Shown: piece by piece, positions 61,990 through 64,000 of the stretch
How positions within the stretch are numbered: position 1 is the stretch's first letter
How the letters are laid out: each line of letters begins with the position of its first letter
Assembly (NCBI RefSeq): GCF_004027225.2
Contig: NC_044290.2
Span: 3,054,906 to 3,118,905 of the forward strand
DNA from: Strigops habroptila
Lineage: Eukaryota > Chordata > Aves > Psittaciformes > Psittacidae
Length of the DNA stretch: 64,000 nucleotides
Reading direction: 5' to 3'
Program-made: the position numbers and the translations under genes
Notes under the pieces: generated by a model
Told to the model about the DNA's origin: nothing
Database searches by the model: none
The model's input: the letters and a program-made list of their open reading frames with translations, nothing else

Positions 61990-64000
61990 AAGAAACTATT
62001 CAAAGGTTTATTGGACCAAACAAAGGCAATTTTTACAGATTCAAGCCACTAGAATGACAGTCCTTTGTGTAAGAGCCACCATCAGATACAAAACAAACAA
62101 AATGAACACAAGTAAAAAACACCCAGACAGCCTTTTGAGCTGAGGAAATCGTCTGACTCGCTGCCACTAGCAAAACTCTGGACTCAACTATAGACTTTGC
62201 TCGATGTACATATTGCCATGTAACTTAAACACAACATATATAAGGCATTCTTTGCATAGTTGAGTGCTCAGGACACAGAGTCAGCCAGCACCGAGGGGAG
62301 ACAGTGGCTGGACCAGCAAGATGGTGAAGCAGAGGGTCCAGATGTGCCTAAATTCATATGCAAAGCCCTGGACACGCTTGCAGTTGTCGGCTGGGAAGGA
62401 GCAGCCTCTTCTAAAGCTGAAGCCTCCTGCTGTTCTTTAAATGAGCCCTTTTATGAAGAGTGTGCCAACCCCAGGCGCTGGAGAGGAGGACTGTGTGCAA
62501 GGTTTCAAGTATTGTCTGCATAGGAATTGAAAAGGAAAACACAAAAGCAGCTTCTTGGGTTTGTGATATGTTTGCAGCGTTAGCCAAGAGGCAGCTGTCC
62601 GGCAGTGAAAGAGAAATGTTGAAGGACACATGCCCCCCCAGCCTGGTGTTTTACAGCATCACTAGAGAGGACTCAGACCCTCGTCTCACCCTCACAAACC
62701 AGCTGGGTTTGATTTGGAACCTGCAATGCCTGAAGCTGATACACGCGCCCGGCCAAATTCATCTTCTACATGCGGCAGAGCAGAGGAGCAATGCTGAGCT
62801 CTGGCTCCAGTGGGCAAGCCACAGGGCTAGCAAAAGAAGAGGGCACTGGAGCAGCAAGCAGGCAGGGGAATGGGGAAGGTGTCTCTTCCAGGACCCCCAC
62901 TATCTCATCTGGAGTCAAAGGGAACCCCTGATGCTGTAGCTACCTCCTCAGGTCTCTCGTCTTGGGAAATGGAGTAGGGGAAAGTGTGAATCCAGATGTT
63001 AGCAGCAGCCAAAGTGTGGTCTCCTAAACCTGTACCACAAGCAGAACAGCTAAACTATCAATCTTTGTCACTTCTCGAGTCTTCTGTCTGCCTACAGAAT
63101 CAGCTCTCAGCTAAAATAACTACAGAAGCAAGATTTGAGTCAGTCCAGCTACCGTCTGCCGTCCCTTGCTTGGATCCCATTTGTCCCTCCCCCCCCTTGG
63201 AATAAAGTAGCATCGTACAACAAATCATAGGCAGTTGCCACCCCCCAGCAAGAAAGAGGAGTTTGGCCCCAGGAAGAAACAACTTCATCACCTGGGATAA
63301 GGTCTAGGCTGGTCTGGGAGAAGAGCTATGGTTCACCCACCCCAAGAAAGGAATAGCACAGATTTCATAGCAGGCCTAATACGTAGTAATGAATACAACT
63401 AATAGACTCGCTGCATATTTAGTGTCCAATTTGGGTTCTGTTTTGGGGACAGGGAAGAAGGTTCATCCCGGTCCCCTAAACACAACTCAAGTCACTGCTC
63501 GGGCCCAGCCCCAGTCCCTGGAGCCACACAACAGGATCTCCTCAAGCTTGGCAGCATGGAAGTTTTTGAAGAACTCAACTTCGGACCAAGAGGGGATCCC
63601 AAGTTTTGAGGGTTTATGGATTTCTCTTATGGGTGTGTTTGGTTGGTTTTGGTATTTCAAGCCTTTAAAGATGCCAAGGGATGCCTTTAGGAGGAGGCTA
63701 GGGACAACTTCATATAGTCTTCAGTTCTGCAAAGAGAAATGGAGAGAAATCATTTCAGTCATTTCACCCCTCAGGTTGGGTCATTATTATTCACACAAAC
63801 AAGCAGGGGGAAAACCTCAGTGTGTGTGTTGGGAAGAAGACAAAGCAACTTCCCACCTCGGGGCCGAACAAAGCACTGGTTGCAAACCTCACACCTCTAA
63901 GAAGGAGGCACTTTGCTTTATCAACTGCAGCAGGATAGTCACGACCCATTCAGAAGTGTAAATCCTCTCATCTGGCACCAATAGAAGTTACCACCCTTCT
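61990..64000 (-). other. possible 3' UTR of the next minus-strand gene
   Basis: A minus-strand AATAAA at 62007-62012 sits in a context typical of a 3' end (ggtccaataaacctttgaa). Sequence to its right has no coding frame of note, as expected for a long 3' UTR. In human, MXRA7 follows ST6GALNAC1 on the same strand, so MXRA7 is the natural guess. I found no MXRA7 protein sequence inside the window, so this rests on position only. Confidence 0.3.

Noticed and set aside
62000-64000. MXRA7 coding exons
   Set aside because: I looked for its conserved C-terminal coding sequence and did not find it. Only a possible 3' UTR remains.

Overview
This window is vertebrate nuclear DNA, almost certainly from a bird. 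The evidence is that it is littered with 5'-truncated CR1 (chicken repeat 1) LINE 3' ends, that introns are short to medium, and that the two genes that can be read in full are close to the bird forms of ST6GALNAC2 and ST6GALNAC1. There are no operons or bacterial features. Most long open frames are chance frames or lie inside CR1 copies.

Layout, left to right. 1-4.9 kb is non-coding sequence with CR1 copies and a recent 286-bp direct duplication. At 4.9-5.4 kb a CpG-rich promoter carries a TCTCGCGAGA palindrome and a 5'-TOP-like start. It drives a plus-strand non-coding gene (about 5.03-8.2 kb) whose introns hold two box C/D snoRNAs of the SNORD1 family. This is the bird counterpart of SNHG16. 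At 10.47-20.19 kb, minus strand, lies a complete nine-exon ST6GALNAC2 (401 codons). At about 27.9-41.56 kb, minus strand, lies a complete nine-exon ST6GALNAC1 (597 codons) with a repeat-bearing stem exon. The order SNHG16 (+), ST6GALNAC2 (-), ST6GALNAC1 (-) matches human 17q25 (from memory of the human map).

42-56.4 kb contains no gene I recognise. A strong CpG island at 56.1-56.8 kb and a few well-spliced, phase-compatible minus-strand candidate exons (one clearly transmembrane) suggest an unidentified membrane-protein gene there. 57-62 kb is AT-richer with no supported gene. A good minus-strand poly(A) signal at 62.0 kb may mark the 3' end of the next minus-strand gene, which would be MXRA7 if synteny with human holds.

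The two sialyltransferases are Golgi type II membrane enzymes that add alpha-2,6-sialic acid to GalNAc of O-glycans. Their downstream exons have the same phases and, for three exons, the same length, so they are tandem paralogues. The snoRNA host gene is functionally separate: its guides target 2'-O-methylation of 28S rRNA in the peptidyl-transferase region.
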